The notes: generated by a model not told the origin, from the sequence alone. DNA of 64,000 bases from Larsenimonas salina (GCF_023736155.1 NZ_JAMLJJ010000006.1:59203-123202); one strand, 5' to 3'; shown: positions 29,323 through 39,161, numbered from the stretch's first letter. Numbers and translations: made by a program.

Positions 29323-30431
29323 CACGGCACCTCCTGATCGGCAAGCGCCGGCGCTGCGGCCGGCCTTGCAAGGCTAACGGCCCGTATAAGAGCCTGAACG
29401 GTCATACCGGGTGCAAGGCCGAGTGCTTCACAGGAAGCCGTGGAAATCAGAGCCCTAAGCGTCTGCTGACCGGCGTCGAGCATCACCAGTGTGACACTGG
29501 CCATATCGTCCAGCGGCTGACAGGCTGTAATGGTTGCCTTGAGCGTATTGCGAATACTGGTGCCACTCACCGGCTCGAGCGCGATGGCAACGTCGCGGGC
29601 GCGCACCTGAATCTTGAGCCATTGGCCCGGCTCGACATCGAGCGTGGGCAGCTCGAGCATCTGACCATCCGAAAGACGCAGTTCACTCAGTTGACGCCTG
29701 GCGTCGTGACGATGACACCGCGCCGAAAGCATCGCGCTGATGTCGAAGCCCCCAAGCCGTGACATCAGCTCGGGGCGTGCCAGCACGTCGTTGAGGGCGC
29801 CGTGGGCAAGCACTCGCCCCTTTTCCAGCAGCACCAGATCATCGGCCACGGCCAAAAGCTCCTGCGGGTCGTGGCTAACAAAAATCACCGGAATATCGAT
29901 GTCTCTGACCAGCGCGGCCAGGTACTCGAGAAGCTCCTGCTTGCGAGCCCCATCAAGTCCGGTCAAAGGCTCGTCCAGCAAAAGAAGCCGCGGCGAAGAC
30001 AACAGGGCGCGGCCGATCGCAACGCGCCTCGCCTCGCCCCCCGACAGCGTATTGGGCATGCGCGTCAGCAGATGGTCGATACCAAGCAGCCCACTAATGC
30101 GCGCCACCGCCGCCGGGTCTTCGTCGCGCATGCCATAGCAGAGGTTGCCGCGCACGCTGTAATGAGGGAAAAGCCGCGCCTCCTGGAACACGATGCCGAG
30201 CCTTCGCCGATGAACGGGAACGAACCGGCGCGTGGCGGTGTCGCACAGCACGTCGCCCTCGATGGCGATGCGCCCACGATCCGGCCGATCAAGCCCTGCA
30301 ATCAGACGCAGAAGCGTTGTCTTGCCACTGCCGGAGGGGCCAAACAGCGCCGTGACCCCGCGGGAGGCAAGCCGCAGGTCAACCTCGAGCGAGAACTCGC
30401 CCTGCACGCGCGTCACGTCAAGCTCAAACAT
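29322..30431 (-). CDS. modC: Molybdate ABC transporter ATP-binding protein
   Basis: Cytosolic ATPase of 369 residues powering molybdate uptake. Walker A GPSGSGKTT (31-39), ABC signature LSGGEARRVAIG (129-140), Walker B LLLLDEPLTGLD (149-160) and H-loop VSHDPQ are all present. The C-terminal part (about 290-365) is a TOBE/Mop domain (IQVRARDVAIALEPVSGTS) that binds molybdate. ATG at 30431 overlaps modB by 8 bp; 25 open codons before it lie inside modB. It is the third gene of modABC. Confidence 0.95.
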   Translation of the reverse strand: MFELDVTRVQGEFSLEVDLRLASRGVTALFGPSGSGKTTLLRLIAGLDRPDRGRIAIEGDVLCDTATRRFVPVHRRRLGIVFQEARLFPHYSVRGNLCYGMRDEDPAAVARISGLLGIDHLLTRMPNTLSGGEARRVAIGRALLSSPRLLLLDEPLTGLDGARKQELLEYLAALVRDIDIPVIFVSHDPQELLAVADDLVLLEKGRVLAHGALNDVLARPELMSRLGGFDISAMLSARCHRHDARRQLSELRLSDGQMLELPTLDVEPGQWLKIQVRARDVAIALEPVSGTSIRNTLKATITACQPLDDMASVTLVMLDAGQQTLRALISTASCEALGLAPGMTVQALIRAVSLARPAAAPALADQEVP

Positions 30432-31116
30432 CGCGCCCCTCCATCCGACGGCGCGAGCGTCGGGCAAGCCACTCGGACACAAGAAGCGAGAGCATCGCGA
30501 CCGCAATCGAAATCAGACACAGCCGCGCGGCGGCGGCCTCGCGCCCGGGCGACTGAATCACGCTATAGAGGGCCAGCGGCAAGGTTCGAGTTTCACCGGG
30601 AATGTTGGAGGCGAAGGTCATGGTCGCTCCGAACTCGCTGAGCGCCCGTGCAAACGAAAGCATCATGCCCGTCAGCACCCCCGGCAACGCCAGCGGCAAT
30701 GTAATGGTTACAAACACCCGAGCCCGAGTCGCGCCCAGAGTGCGCGCCGCGGCCTCGAGCCGAACATCCACCGCCTCCAGTGAGAGCCGGATGGCGCGCA
30801 CCATCAGGGGAAACGCCATGACGCCGCCTGCAAGCGCCGCCCCCTGCCACGTGAACGGCAGCCCGATGTCGAATCGGGCAAGCCACTGCCCAATGACGCC
30901 CTGTCGACCGAACGCCAGCAGGAGCAAATAGCCAACGACCACCGGCGGCAGGACCAGCGGCAGATGAATCAGCCCATCAAGCAGTGACTTGCCGGGAAAC
31001 GTGTGTCGCGCCAACACCCAGGCAAGCGCGATGCCCGGCACAAGGCTTACGCCTACCGCAACGCCTGCCACCTTGAGGCTGAGGTGCAGGGCTTCCCACT
31101 CCAGAGGCGTCAGCAC
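30424..31116 (-). CDS. modB: Molybdate ABC transporter permease
   Basis: Inner-membrane permease of 230 residues with five to six transmembrane helices. The permease signature EAAARTLGATRARVFVTITL (about 120-139) contacts ModC. PLVLPPVVVGYLLLLAFG near residues 50-67 is characteristic of ModB. It follows modA by 10 bp and overlaps modC, giving the order modA-modB-modC. Confidence 0.95.
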   Translation of the reverse strand: MLTPLEWEALHLSLKVAGVAVGVSLVPGIALAWVLARHTFPGKSLLDGLIHLPLVLPPVVVGYLLLLAFGRQGVIGQWLARFDIGLPFTWQGAALAGGVMAFPLMVRAIRLSLEAVDVRLEAAARTLGATRARVFVTITLPLALPGVLTGMMLSFARALSEFGATMTFASNIPGETRTLPLALYSVIQSPGREAAAARLCLISIAVAMLSLLVSEWLARRSRRRMEGRDV

Positions 31117-31126
31117 GAGTCAGCGC

Positions 31127-31912
31127 TTACGGCTTGAGCTTTGCAGGGCCGAAGCCATAGTCGGCAAAGACCTGCGCGGCGTCCTGCCCTTGCAGCCACT
31201 GATAGAAGGCCTCGGTGGTGCTGTCGGGCGAGCCGATCTCAGCGATGGGGTAAGTGATGGGCGGATGCGAGCCGTCCGGAAAGGTGCCGAGCGTCTTGAC
31301 TCGATCGCTTGCCTTGGCATCGGTTGCATAGACAATGCCAAGTGGCGCCTCACCGCGCTCGACCAGCGCCATGGCCGCGCGCACGTCGCTTGCCCGCGCC
31401 AGACGCGGCTCAAGTGCCTGCCACTGATCGAGCGAGGTGAGCGATTGCTTTGCGTAGATGCCGGCCGGCACATGATCCGGGTCGCCGACCGCCACGCGCT
31501 CGTTGCGCCCGAGGTAATTGTCGAGCCGGTGATCCTTGTCTGGAGTGAACGATTGAATCTGGCTGCCCTTTTGGGCGATCACGACCAGATGATTCTTGAG
31601 CAGATCCCGACGCTCGGTCAGCGTCACGCCCTGCTTGCCAAGCCAGTCCATCCATTGCTCGTTGGCCGAGAAATAGATGTCTGCAGGTGCGCCATTGGCA
31701 ATCTGTCGTGCGACGGTCGAGGAAGAGGCGTACACGGGTACGATGTCGACCGAGGGGTGGGCGGCTTCATAGGTTTCAACCAGATCGTTCATGGCGTCGG
31801 TCAATGACGCGGCTGCATAGACATGAACAGTTGAATCGGCGTGCGCAAGCCCTGAAAGGCCAATGCTTGCAACGAGCGCAACATGCGCCGCAACGGTGCG
31901 GGGTAACGACAT
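31127..31912 (-). CDS. modA: Molybdate-binding periplasmic protein
   Basis: Secreted solute receptor of 261 residues with a signal peptide (TVAAHVALVASIGLSGLAHA, cleaved near 25). The mature protein begins DSTVHVYAAASLTDAMNDL, the ModA hallmark, with the ligand-contact segments YASSSTVARQIANGAPADI and FSANEQWMDWL. ATG at 31912 is chosen because it starts a clean signal peptide; 18 open codons precede it. No modE gene is in the window and no clear ModE site was found. Confidence 0.95.
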   Translation of the reverse strand: MSLPRTVAAHVALVASIGLSGLAHADSTVHVYAAASLTDAMNDLVETYEAAHPSVDIVPVYASSSTVARQIANGAPADIYFSANEQWMDWLGKQGVTLTERRDLLKNHLVVIAQKGSQIQSFTPDKDHRLDNYLGRNERVAVGDPDHVPAGIYAKQSLTSLDQWQALEPRLARASDVRAAMALVERGEAPLGIVYATDAKASDRVKTLGTFPDGSHPPITYPIAEIGSPDSTTEAFYQWLQGQDAAQVFADYGFGPAKLKP

Positions 31913-32011
31913 GGTAAGGTCTTCCTTGAGAAATCGAACGCCACACCTTAAGACATTCTGAAACAATATAAAATGCTCAGCTAATCTATGGCGCGATAGG
32001 CCATTTGAATC

Positions 32012-32048
32012 AAAAAGCCCGGGTAGGCTCGGCCACAGTGGCCGGGCC
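32012..32048 (-). terminator. Terminator of the YncE-like gene
   Basis: On the minus strand a 10-bp stem with one mismatch (arms 32048-32039 and 32035-32026) is followed after a short GC stretch by TTTTT (32016-32012). It stops transcription from the beta-propeller gene before modA. Confidence 0.6.
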
Positions 32049-32053
32049 CATCC

Positions 32054-32085
32054 ACGCCTCGCGTCTTATTTAAAACGCGAGGCGT
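32054..32085. repeat. 11-bp perfect inverted repeat after the YncE-like gene
   Basis: ACGCCTCGCGT (32054-32064) and ACGCGAGGCGT (32075-32085) enclose a 10-base AT-rich loop. It begins 6 bp past the stop codon of the gene at 32092. Without a T-run it is more likely an RNA 3'-end stabiliser or part of the adjacent termination region. Confidence 0.5.
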
Positions 32086-32091
32086 CTTGGC

Positions 32092-33252
32092 TCAGGCGCC
32101 TTCCTGCGCCTTCGTATCGGAAGCGGCATGCGTGTTCTCGGACGCGCCGGCCTTCGATCGTTCAGGTGCCGTAAGCGCCGTTACTACATCGCCCTGAGTA
32201 TTGGTCACACCCTCGGCCGGGGCCGTTTCATGGCGTGACAGCGCCTTGCTGGTGACAAAGGCTCGATGCGCTGCAGTATCGACGGCAACCGTATTCGGAT
32301 GAAGCCCCGGATGGAAGGTTTCCAGCACCTCGAACGACTCGGTATCAAACGCCTGAACCGTGCCATCGCCACGGTTGGCCACGTACAAGCGCTTCGCGCC
32401 GGGGTCGACGTCAATGCCGAGCGGATGCTCGCCCACCTTGAGCGTCTTCACCGTGGTATTGCCGTGTGTATCGATCACACTGACCGTATTGTCACCGCTA
32501 TTGGCCACGTAGAGGCGGTTGGCGTCGGCATCCACGGCCAGGTTGATCGGCTTTTTGCCGACGTCAATGCGCTCGACCGGCGTATCGGTCTTGAGGTCGA
32601 TCACACTGACGCTGGCATCGCCCATGTTGGCGACATAAAGACGCTGGGAAGCGCTGTCGAGCACCATCCCGGTCGATACAGCGCCGACGTCGTGAATGGT
32701 CGATTCAAGCTCAAGGGTATCGCCATTGACCTTCCAGACCACCCCATTATCGCTGACGCCGCTGACGTAGACGGTGCCGGTGGCCGGATTGACCACGACA
32801 TCACGCACCTGCGGTGGCTGCTGATCCTTGGGAACCGATTTATCCTTGACCGGCGCCAGCGACAACGTCCGGATAACTCGGCCCTTGTCCAGATCGACCG
32901 CCGTGATCGAGCCATTGAGTGTATTGGTGGTATAAAGCCGACCGGCATCGTCATTGATGGCCACACCGAACGGGCGCTGCGCCAGATCGAGGGTGGTGGC
33001 CACCTTGAGCGGATCGGTCGAAAGCCCGATGAGCTGGCCGCCGCCGTCGCCGCCAAACGCACCGGCAGAGGCCACGTAGAGCCGATTGTTGGCACTGCTG
33101 TAGCCAAGTTCGTAGATATTCTTGCCGGTGCTGACCGGGGGCTGGTCAACCGTGAGGGGGTCAGCCTGCACCGGGGGACACAGCGTGCTCACGCCGAGCG
33201 CTACGCCAGCGGCAATGGCCATATGCGGAAGCCAACGAATTACCCTACTCAT
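32092..33252 (-). CDS. Periplasmic YncE-like beta-propeller protein
   Basis: Secreted protein of 386 residues with a signal peptide (cleaved near residue 30, after CPPVQA). The body has repeated blades of the YVTN/YncE type: NRLYVASAGAFGGDGGGQ, RLYVANMGDASVSVIDLK, RLYVANSGDNTVSVIDTHG and RLYVANRGDGTVQAFDTES, consistent with a seven-bladed propeller. A disordered Ala/Glu/Thr-rich tail follows. In Escherichia coli YncE is an iron-repressed periplasmic protein of unclear function. Here a possible Fur site lies in the 155-bp gap to a divergent exported esterase. Confidence 0.85.
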   Translation of the reverse strand: MSRVIRWLPHMAIAAGVALGVSTLCPPVQADPLTVDQPPVSTGKNIYELGYSSANNRLYVASAGAFGGDGGGQLIGLSTDPLKVATTLDLAQRPFGVAINDDAGRLYTTNTLNGSITAVDLDKGRVIRTLSLAPVKDKSVPKDQQPPQVRDVVVNPATGTVYVSGVSDNGVVWKVNGDTLELESTIHDVGAVSTGMVLDSASQRLYVANMGDASVSVIDLKTDTPVERIDVGKKPINLAVDADANRLYVANSGDNTVSVIDTHGNTTVKTLKVGEHPLGIDVDPGAKRLYVANRGDGTVQAFDTESFEVLETFHPGLHPNTVAVDTAAHRAFVTSKALSRHETAPAEGVTNTQGDVVTALTAPERSKAGASENTHAASDTKAQEGA

Positions 33253-33341
33253 ACCCTTGCCTCTTTCTCATGCTGTTTGAATGTCGTTTTAGTGAGACCG
33301 ACGCGCACTCAAGCGCGCCTTACCGGTATCCCACCTGCAAA

Positions 33342-33356
33342 CAATAACAATTCTCA
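33342..33356. promoter_or_regulatory. Possible Fur-binding site between yncE-like and esterase genes
   Basis: CAATAACAATTCTCA matches 11 of the 14 defined positions of the 7-1-7 Fur consensus TGATAATnATTATCA. It lies about 50 bp before the esterase start and 90 bp from the divergent YncE-like start. The match is by eye only. Confidence 0.4.
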
Positions 33357-33407
33357 AAAACATCGGCGTATGCGACACTTTTGAGATTACCCCGCACCGG
33401 AGGACCG

Positions 33408-34358
33408 ATGTCCCGATCTCGCTGTTCACTGTCGCGTCGTCATGTGCTCTCGACCGGCGCGCTTGCCCTCGCAGGATTGAGTCTGCCCGGTTGGGCATGG
33501 GCACGACCGGACCTGAGCCGGTCCATCGAGCCCACAATCGCCAAGCTTGGCCACCCCGACTACCGTTTCGAACAATTCACGCGCCGCAAAGGCGACGGGC
33601 GCTACCGCATCTGGCTCGCCATCCCCAAAGGCACACCGCCTGAAGAAGGCTTTCCGATCGTATATGCCCTCGATGGCAACGGCGCACTCGACGACACGAC
33701 GCCCGCGCTTTTGAGTGCGCTTGCACGCGCCTATCCGCCGATCATCGTCTACCTCGGTTACGACACCGACAAACGCTTCGACGTTCGTCAGCGCCACCGG
33801 GACTATACGCCAGCGCGGCCAGGCGAATCCATGGTCGATCGAGATGGCCGGCCGGCCGGAGGCGCGACCGCCTTTCTCAACCAAGTGCTCGATCATTGGC
33901 GGCCCAAACTTGAACGAACGCTGCCGGTCAACGTCAACGACCGCACCTTCTGGGGGCACTCCTTTGGCGGTCTGTGCGTACTTAATGCCTTTCTGACCCG
34001 CCCAGAAACAATGACCTCATTTGTCGCGGCAAGCCCAAGCCTTGGCTGGGGCGGCGCCCTGCTTCCGGATATGGCTCGTCAGTGGCAACGCCCGACGACA
34101 GCAAGTCCATCACTTTGGCTGCTGAAAGGCGGCAAGGAACACACAAAAACGCCTCCGGAGGCGGCGTCGGACAGTGAGACCATGGACATCTTCGAACTGA
34201 AAAAGACGCTTTCTGAGCGTGCGCCCGATATAGCGATCAAAACGACGCTACTGCCGGACTATGGCCACGGCCAGATGTTTACCGCCTCGCTCAGGATGGC
34301 GCTTGCGCGGGTAGCCGGGCTCGACCCGACGCCCTGGGGTACGCTTGAGCCCGCTTAG
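33408..34358 (+). CDS. Tat-exported alpha/beta hydrolase, IroE/Fes-like esterase
   Basis: Serine esterase of 316 residues of the enterochelin-esterase-like family. The N-terminus has a twin-arginine signal (SRRHVLSTGALALAGLSLPG). The nucleophile S185 lies in FWGHSFGGL; FPIVYALDGNGALDD is the oxyanion segment and DYGHGQMF holds the likely catalytic His. IroE-type enzymes hydrolyse trilactone siderophores in the periplasm, which fits the possible Fur site upstream. ATG at 33408 follows GGAGGACCG. No siderophore biosynthesis or receptor genes are nearby, so the substrate is inferred. Confidence 0.8.
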   Translation: MSRSRCSLSRRHVLSTGALALAGLSLPGWAWARPDLSRSIEPTIAKLGHPDYRFEQFTRRKGDGRYRIWLAIPKGTPPEEGFPIVYALDGNGALDDTTPALLSALARAYPPIIVYLGYDTDKRFDVRQRHRDYTPARPGESMVDRDGRPAGGATAFLNQVLDHWRPKLERTLPVNVNDRTFWGHSFGGLCVLNAFLTRPETMTSFVAASPSLGWGGALLPDMARQWQRPTTASPSLWLLKGGKEHTKTPPEAASDSETMDIFELKKTLSERAPDIAIKTTLLPDYGHGQMFTASLRMALARVAGLDPTPWGTLEPA

Positions 34359-35086
34359 TGTTCGCTGGGGTGGGCGCCGAGCTCTCGAGCCAGGTCGCAC
34401 GAGACGCCGGCGTCTTCGGCCCACTGCCTGAGGCGCGCGAACCAGTCCGCGACAACCTGGTCCTCGCTCAACAGATCGACGCGGCTGGTCGCCTGCCCCC
34501 ACATCAGCATGGAGAACACCAGGTAGTCGGCACCGCCCGGGCGCTCACCGTCAATAAACGCCGCCTCACCCAGAAGCGCACGCACCGGCGCCAGGGCCTG
34601 ACCCAACTGCTTGAGCCCGGCGTCACGGTCCTGAAACGCTTCGATCGTGCAGCCAAGCCGCGCTTCCCGGCTTTCGCGGAAATAGGGTTGATCGGCGGGG
34701 TCGAGCAGGTCGAACAGATCCTTCGCCACCGTTTTAAGGATCGCGGGCGCCAGTGCGGTTTCGCTCCAGTGACGCACGAACATGAACCGCCCCCGCGCCG
34801 GGCCATCACCGATCAGGGGCGCACCTGGGTAGGTCCGATCGAGGTAGTCGAAAATGGCGAGACTGTCGCTGACGGCGGTGCCGTCGGTATCGAGCAACAC
34901 CGGCACCTTGCGACTGGACTCGGGCTCCTGCCCGGTAAACGCCAGCCGATCCTTTTCGGTAAAACGCCAGGCCAGGCGCTCGAATTCGAGGCCCTTGTGC
35001 ACCAGTGCAAGCGTCACGCGCCAGCAAAAGGGAGAGAAACGCAGACGCGCGTCGGCGCCTGCCAGATCGTACATGTAACGGCTCAT
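34355..35086 (-). CDS. Glutathione S-transferase family protein
   Basis: Cytosolic protein of 243 residues. The N-terminal thioredoxin-like domain includes FSPFCWRVTLALVHKGLEFE and the cis-proline segment KVPVLLDTDG followed by VSDSLAIFDYLD, which binds glutathione; the C-terminal half is helical. FCW with a Cys near the first helix suggests a Cys- or Ser-type enzyme. It ends 4 bp inside the convergent esterase gene. Substrate unknown. Confidence 0.85.
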   Translation of the reverse strand: MSRYMYDLAGADARLRFSPFCWRVTLALVHKGLEFERLAWRFTEKDRLAFTGQEPESSRKVPVLLDTDGTAVSDSLAIFDYLDRTYPGAPLIGDGPARGRFMFVRHWSETALAPAILKTVAKDLFDLLDPADQPYFRESREARLGCTIEAFQDRDAGLKQLGQALAPVRALLGEAAFIDGERPGGADYLVFSMLMWGQATSRVDLLSEDQVVADWFARLRQWAEDAGVSCDLARELGAHPSEH

Positions 35087-35152
35087 GACACCCGCTCCTG
35101 GGTCGATAACTGTCGAAACAGCATGGTGCCCCGAGCGGGGTTTATCAAACCG

Positions 35153-36541
35153 CTAAAGTAGCAGCGCAGCCGCCCAGCCAAACAGCAGCAGCGGGATGTT
35201 GTAGTGCAGGAAGGTCGGCACCACCGAATCCCAGATATGATCGTGCTGACCGTCGGCGTTGAGACCGGAAGTCGGCCCGAGCGTCGAGTCGGAGGCCGGC
35301 GAGCCGGCATCGCCAAGGGCTGCGGCCGTGCCCACCAGCGCAATCGTCGCCATGGGCGAGAACCCGAACTCGAGCGCCAGCGGCACGTAGATCGAGGCAA
35401 TGATTGGAATGGTCGAAAACGACGAGCCGATGCCCATCGTGATGAAAAGCCCCACCACCAGCATCACCAGCGCCGCCAGCACCTGGCTATCGCCGATCAC
35501 GGCGCGCGAGCTTTCAACCAGCGTATCGATCTGGCCGGTGGCCTGCATCACGCTTGCAAAGCCTGCTGCAGTAATCATGATGAAGCCGATCAGCGTCATC
35601 AAACGCATGCCCTCGGTGACGACGTCGTCCTGCTCCCGCCAGCGAAACACGCCGCTGACCGAAAGGATCGCAAAGCCAAGTAGCCCGCCAAGCACCATCG
35701 AGTCAGTCAGAAGCTGAGTGGTCAGCGCCGCCAGAATCGAGCCGCCAAGCACCAGATACTGCCAGGGCTTGAGCGGGTCAAGCTCGCGTTTTTCACGCTC
35801 GCTGACCACATCGTCGGCGCTGGCCACATGGCCAACCCCGACCGCCCTCATCGAGTACGTTCGCGGCCCCCGATAGCTTATAAACACCGCAATCAAAAGC
35901 CCCACCGCCATGCCACCGATCGGCATCGCCATCGCCATCGGCACCATATCGGCGGTGACCTGAAGCCCGAACGCCGCCCCGGCCTCGTTGATGTTTGAAA
36001 GCAGGATGTCATTGAGAAAGATCGCGCCAAACCCCACTGGCAGCAGCATATAGGGGGCCGTGACCCCGAAGGTGATGACACAGGCCACCAGCCGACGGTC
36101 GAGATTCAAACGGTTCATCGCCATCAAAAGCGGCGGCACCATGATCGGGATAAACGCAATGTGGACCGGAATCAGATTCTGAGAGCAGACCGCCGAAACC
36201 AGAAGTACGCCGATGATCGACCATTTGACGGTCTTGCCGGCGCGAGAAGCCGCAACGCCGTGATCACTTTCATGGGAAAGCCGGCCGATCAGCTTGCGCG
36301 CGATCGCCTCGGTCAGCCCCGAGCGCGACAGCGCCACCGCAAACGCCCCAAGCGTTGCGTAGGAGAGCGCCACCTGCGCGCCACTGCCCAACCCGCCATT
36401 GAAGGCATCGAGAATGTCACCAAGCGGCATGCCGCTATAGAGCCCGCCGACCAGCGCGGCCACAACGAGCGCAAACACAACGGAGACACGAGCCAGGCTC
36501 AGCGTCACCATAACCAGGATAGAGAGGACAATGGCGTTCAT
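35153..36541 (-). CDS. NhaC-superfamily Na+/H+ antiporter
   Basis: Inner-membrane protein of 462 residues with about eleven to twelve transmembrane helices. [20 protein letters not shown] and [20 protein letters not shown] are typical of the YuiF/NhaC-type antiporter family; the latter is the conserved Asp/Ser-rich signature. ATG at 36541 starts directly with the first hydrophobic helix ([20 protein letters not shown]), so the 16 open codons upstream are excluded, although no strong ribosome-binding site is visible. Sodium export would suit a halophile; the transported ion is inferred. Confidence 0.8.
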   Translation of the reverse strand: MNAIVLSILVMVTLSLARVSVVFALVVAALVGGLYSGMPLGDILDAFNGGLGSGAQVALSYATLGAFAVALSRSGLTEAIARKLIGRLSHESDHGVAASRAGKTVKWSIIGVLLVSAVCSQNLIPVHIAFIPIMVPPLLMAMNRLNLDRRLVACVITFGVTAPYMLLPVGFGAIFLNDILLSNINEAGAAFGLQVTADMVPMAMAMPIGGMAVGLLIAVFISYRGPRTYSMRAVGVGHVASADDVVSEREKRELDPLKPWQYLVLGGSILAALTTQLLTDSMVLGGLLGFAILSVSGVFRWREQDDVVTEGMRLMTLIGFIMITAAGFASVMQATGQIDTLVESSRAVIGDSQVLAALVMLVVGLFITMGIGSSFSTIPIIASIYVPLALEFGFSPMATIALVGTAAALGDAGSPASDSTLGPTSGLNADGQHDHIWDSVVPTFLHYNIPLLLFGWAAALLL

Positions 36542-36776
36542 GGGTCTACCAGACGAGGAAAATGAAACCGGACGCTCGGGCGCACACATCGAGCGCTGAA
36601 ACCGCGGCGCACTCTACCATACCCGCCATTGACGCTCACCCTGCATCCACCACTGCAAGGCGATTGCGCACCCGAGCCTGCGCACCGGCGATGAATTGGT
36701 TATCCTTGGATCATCACACCACGCGCCCAACGCAAAAGCGCTCCAGGTAACAAGAAACACTCAAGGAATTACGTGC

Positions 36777-38321
36777 ATGTCGATCGAGGATCTCCACCTC
36801 AACCTGACCAATCTGAGCCCCGATGATTATTCGGACCTGAAAAAACTGATGGACGCCGTCTACAACGACATCGGCGGCGCCTGGCCCCAGGCCACCATCA
36901 GCAAGCTGATCCAGGAATTCCCCGATGGCCAACTGGTCATCAAGGACGGCGACAGTATCGTTGGCGTTGCCCTGACCGTGCTGGTCGATTACGACACCTT
37001 CTCGAACCCGCACAAATACGATGACCTGATCGGCCATCGCGAGATCATTCTCAATAACCCCGAGGGCGATGCCCTGTACGGGCTGGACGTACTGATCGAC
37101 CCTACCTATCGCGGCTATCGCCTCGGCCGTCGGCTGTATGAAGCCCGAAAGGACTTGTGTCGCTCGATGAACCTGCGGGCGATTCTTGCCGGCGGCCGGA
37201 TTCCCAATTACTACCTTCACTCGGAAGAGCTTTCACCGACCGAGTACCTCGACAAGGTCTCCAGAAAAGAGATCTACGACCCGATTCTCTCGTTCCAGCT
37301 TGCCAACGACTTTCTGGTCAAGCGCCTTTTGCAAAAGTACCTGCCCGAAGACGAACGCTCCGAGGGCTACGCCACCCTGCTTGAGTGGAATAACATTCTG
37401 TTTGAACCGGCCGAGCGCGTGATCGAAAGCCGCAAGACGCTTGTCCGCGTCGGCGCGGTGCAGTGGCAGATGCGTGAGTTTGCCTCGGTCGAGCAGGTGC
37501 TTCAGCAGGTCGAGTTCTATGTAGACGCCATCGCCGATTATCAAAGCGACTTCGCCGTACTGCCGGAGCTTTTCAATACGCCGCTCATGGCACTGACCGA
37601 CCAGTCCGACCAGGTCAAGGCCATCCAGTTTCTGGCCGAGTTCACCGCGCGTTTCAAGACCGAAATCTCGCGCATGGCGGTGTCGTACAACATCAATATC
37701 GTGGCAGGCTCAATGGTCGAGCGCGACGAGGACGGCCACCTCTATAACGTCGCCTACCTGTGCCACCGCGATGGCAGCATCGAGCGTCAGGCCAAGCTCC
37801 ACATCACCCCGCAGGAGCGTCGTGACTGGGTGGTCGATGGCGGCGATGAGCTGCAGGTGTTCGAGACCGACGCCGGCCGCGTCGGCATTCTGGTCTGCTA
37901 CGACGTTGAGTTCCCGGAACTTGCCCGATTGCTGGCGGATCAGGACATGGACATTCTGTTCGTGCCCTTCTGGACCGACACCAAGAACAGCTACCTGCGC
38001 GTGCGTCACTGCGCCCAGGCCCGTGCGATTGAAAACGAATGCTACGTGGTCGTGTGTGGAAGCGTCGGCAACGTGCCCTCAATTGAAAACCTCGACATTC
38101 AGTACGCTCAGTCTGCGGTGTTCTCACCGTCGGACTTCTCGTTCCCCCACGACGCGGTGCTTTCAGAGACCACGCCCAACACCGAAATGGTGATGTTCTC
38201 CGACCTCGACCTGACCCGACTCAAGGTCGTGCGCAGTGAGGGCTCGGTGACCAACCTCAAGGACCGCCGCAAGGACTTGTTCGATCTGCGCTGGCGCGAC
38301 TGGTCGTGGAAATCAAGCTAA
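36777..38321 (+). CDS. Fused GNAT acetyltransferase and carbon-nitrogen hydrolase
   Basis: Cytosolic bifunctional protein of 514 residues. Residues 1 to about 215 form a GNAT domain (LDVLIDPTYRGYRLGRRLYE is the acetyl-CoA site). Residues about 220-514 form a nitrilase-superfamily amidase with the full triad: E264 in AVLPELFNT, K340 in RQAKLHIT and C374 in ILVCYDVEFPEL. This fusion is known in many proteobacteria but its substrate is unsettled. ATG at 36777 follows AAGGA at nine bases; 27 open codons precede it. Confidence 0.88.
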   Translation: MSIEDLHLNLTNLSPDDYSDLKKLMDAVYNDIGGAWPQATISKLIQEFPDGQLVIKDGDSIVGVALTVLVDYDTFSNPHKYDDLIGHREIILNNPEGDALYGLDVLIDPTYRGYRLGRRLYEARKDLCRSMNLRAILAGGRIPNYYLHSEELSPTEYLDKVSRKEIYDPILSFQLANDFLVKRLLQKYLPEDERSEGYATLLEWNNILFEPAERVIESRKTLVRVGAVQWQMREFASVEQVLQQVEFYVDAIADYQSDFAVLPELFNTPLMALTDQSDQVKAIQFLAEFTARFKTEISRMAVSYNINIVAGSMVERDEDGHLYNVAYLCHRDGSIERQAKLHITPQERRDWVVDGGDELQVFETDAGRVGILVCYDVEFPELARLLADQDMDILFVPFWTDTKNSYLRVRHCAQARAIENECYVVVCGSVGNVPSIENLDIQYAQSAVFSPSDFSFPHDAVLSETTPNTEMVMFSDLDLTRLKVVRSEGSVTNLKDRRKDLFDLRWRDWSWKSS

Positions 38322-38334
38322 GGCGTAAGCCGCG

Positions 38335-39126
38335 ATGAGCTGGCTGGACCGACTTCGCGGGCGTCGCCCGCGAGATGCCCAGCCGCCCGTTGATCTGTGG
38401 CAGCACACACTTGCTCGAGTGCCCATCGCGCACGGGCTGGCGGATGAGTCGCGTGAGCGCCTTGCAGGTCGGGCCTGGGCGCTCATGCACAGGCTTCGCA
38501 TCACATCACCGGTGGAGCTACCCTGGAGCGAGGCCCAGGCGCTCAAGCTTACGACGCAGGTCGCGCTGATGACGCTTGAATGGGACAAGGGGTTCTGGCC
38601 GGACGTGCGTGAGGTCGTGGTGGTGCCGGGGCCGTTTCGACGCCATCTCGTCGAGGAAGACGAAATGGGCGTCGTGCATGAGCTCGATGACGAGCGCATC
38701 GGTGAAACGTTTGACCACGGCCCGATCGTTTTGTCGCTCGAGGACGTCACGTCAAGCGGCGACTGGACCGGTCTCAACGTGATCATTCATGAATTCAGCC
38801 ATAAGCTCGACATGCAGCATAACGGGCAGGCGGATGGCCGCCCGCCCCTGCCTGCAACGATTTCTCCAGCAGAGTGGTACCGTGTGTTCACGAGTGTCTG
38901 GAATGATCTTCAAGAACACCTGGAGCGCGATGACGTCACGCCGATCGACGAGTACGCTGCAACCCACCCAGGTGAATGCTTTGCCGTATGCTGCGAGATG
39001 TTCTTTACCGCCCCCAATCAACTTTCCAGGGTCTACCCCGAGCTTTATAGCCTACTGACGCGCTACTTTAATCAGGACGCGCTCGCGCGCATGCCCGACC
39101 GCGGCCTGGATTCGACCCGGCTCTAA
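38335..39126 (+). CDS. mtfA: MtfA-type zinc peptidase
   Basis: Zinc-dependent peptidase of 263 residues. The metal site is HEFSH (H152, E153, H156) in NVIIHEFSHKLDMQH, with a downstream Glu ligand in GECFAVCCEMFF. In Escherichia coli MtfA binds and inactivates the repressor Mlc, linking it to glucose PTS control. It lies 13 bp after the GNAT-nitrilase gene, so the two are probably co-transcribed. Confidence 0.92.
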   Translation: MSWLDRLRGRRPRDAQPPVDLWQHTLARVPIAHGLADESRERLAGRAWALMHRLRITSPVELPWSEAQALKLTTQVALMTLEWDKGFWPDVREVVVVPGPFRRHLVEEDEMGVVHELDDERIGETFDHGPIVLSLEDVTSSGDWTGLNVIIHEFSHKLDMQHNGQADGRPPLPATISPAEWYRVFTSVWNDLQEHLERDDVTPIDEYAATHPGECFAVCCEMFFTAPNQLSRVYPELYSLLTRYFNQDALARMPDRGLDSTRL

Positions 39127-39161
39127 CTCAAGATCTGACTCAAGAAAGCCAGTATTCACGA

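Noticed and set aside
31913..32011. ModE-binding site upstream of modA
   Set aside because: AT-rich bases near 31960-31975 vaguely recall a ModE box but lack the paired half-sites.
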